From Puniceicoccales bacterium (lineage in GTDB: Bacteria; Verrucomicrobiota; Verrucomicrobiia; Opitutales; UBA953): a DNA stretch of 22,587 bases. The stretch's first letter is position 1, and every line of letters starts with the position of its first letter. This document shows positions 22,581-22,587 of this stretch, piece after piece. The DNA is taken from positions 1 to 22,587 of the forward strand of contig JAITXH010000172.1 of the NCBI GenBank assembly GCA_031284845.1, read 5' to 3'. The position numbers and the translations under genes were made by a program. The notes under the pieces were generated by a model. That model worked only from the letters and a program-made list of their open reading frames with translations, was not told where the DNA came from and made no database searches.

Positions 22581-22587
22581 TTTTAAG

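Noticed and set aside
22505..22587. tRNA-Arg as an integration site for a mobile element
   Set aside because: The window ends directly after the tRNA; no integrase or repeated tRNA end can be seen.

Overview
The window looks like chromosomal DNA from a Verrucomicrobiota bacterium, most probably close to Opitutaceae. Reasons: a GC-rich genome with dense genes; a GH127 enzyme beside a discoidin-type secreted protein, as in polysaccharide-degrading verrucomicrobia; a fused HpnD-HpnE squalene enzyme; FolE2; and a complete lack of Shine-Dalgarno-like sites at the gene starts. This placement is an inference from gene content. No 16S gene or other marker in the window settles it.

Layout, left to right. 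1-2200 (minus): a secreted GH127 beta-L-arabinofuranosidase cut by the left edge, and a short secreted protein that ends inside a discoidin fold and looks truncated. 2265-5562 (minus): glycogen phosphorylase with a Phd/VapC-type toxin-antitoxin pair upstream. 5872-7401 (plus): a xylulokinase of the eukaryotic type. It faces the rplM-rpsI operon (minus) across a strong bidirectional terminator at 7495-7529. 8598-9491 (minus): an outer-membrane beta-barrel protein with a structured leader. 9928-11253 (plus): a proline-rich, single-pass membrane protein with a PA14-like domain. 11348-12106 (plus): RNase III, interlocked tail to tail with mpl.

12103-17804 (minus) is a four-gene block transcribed as M24 peptidase, S1C serine protease, large secreted protein, Mpl. 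Its likely promoter is divergent from that of a tRNA-Gly(UCC) gene at 17921-17994. Next come the RNase P RNA gene (minus, about 18025-18406) and a single-frame hpnD-hpnE fusion (minus). The right end carries a small lipoprotein gene, folE2 and tRNA-Arg(UCU), all on the plus strand.

The genes are mostly housekeeping: storage polysaccharide and pentose use, ribosome assembly, RNA processing, murein peptide recycling, hopanoid-precursor synthesis and folate synthesis. I see no CRISPR array, phage, insertion sequence or integrase. I do not see a new defence system or gene cluster. The points most worth following are the start regions without Shine-Dalgarno sites and with apparently very short leaders, the leader structure upstream of the beta-barrel gene, the hpnDE fusion, the eukaryotic-type xylulokinase and the proline-rich PA14 protein.
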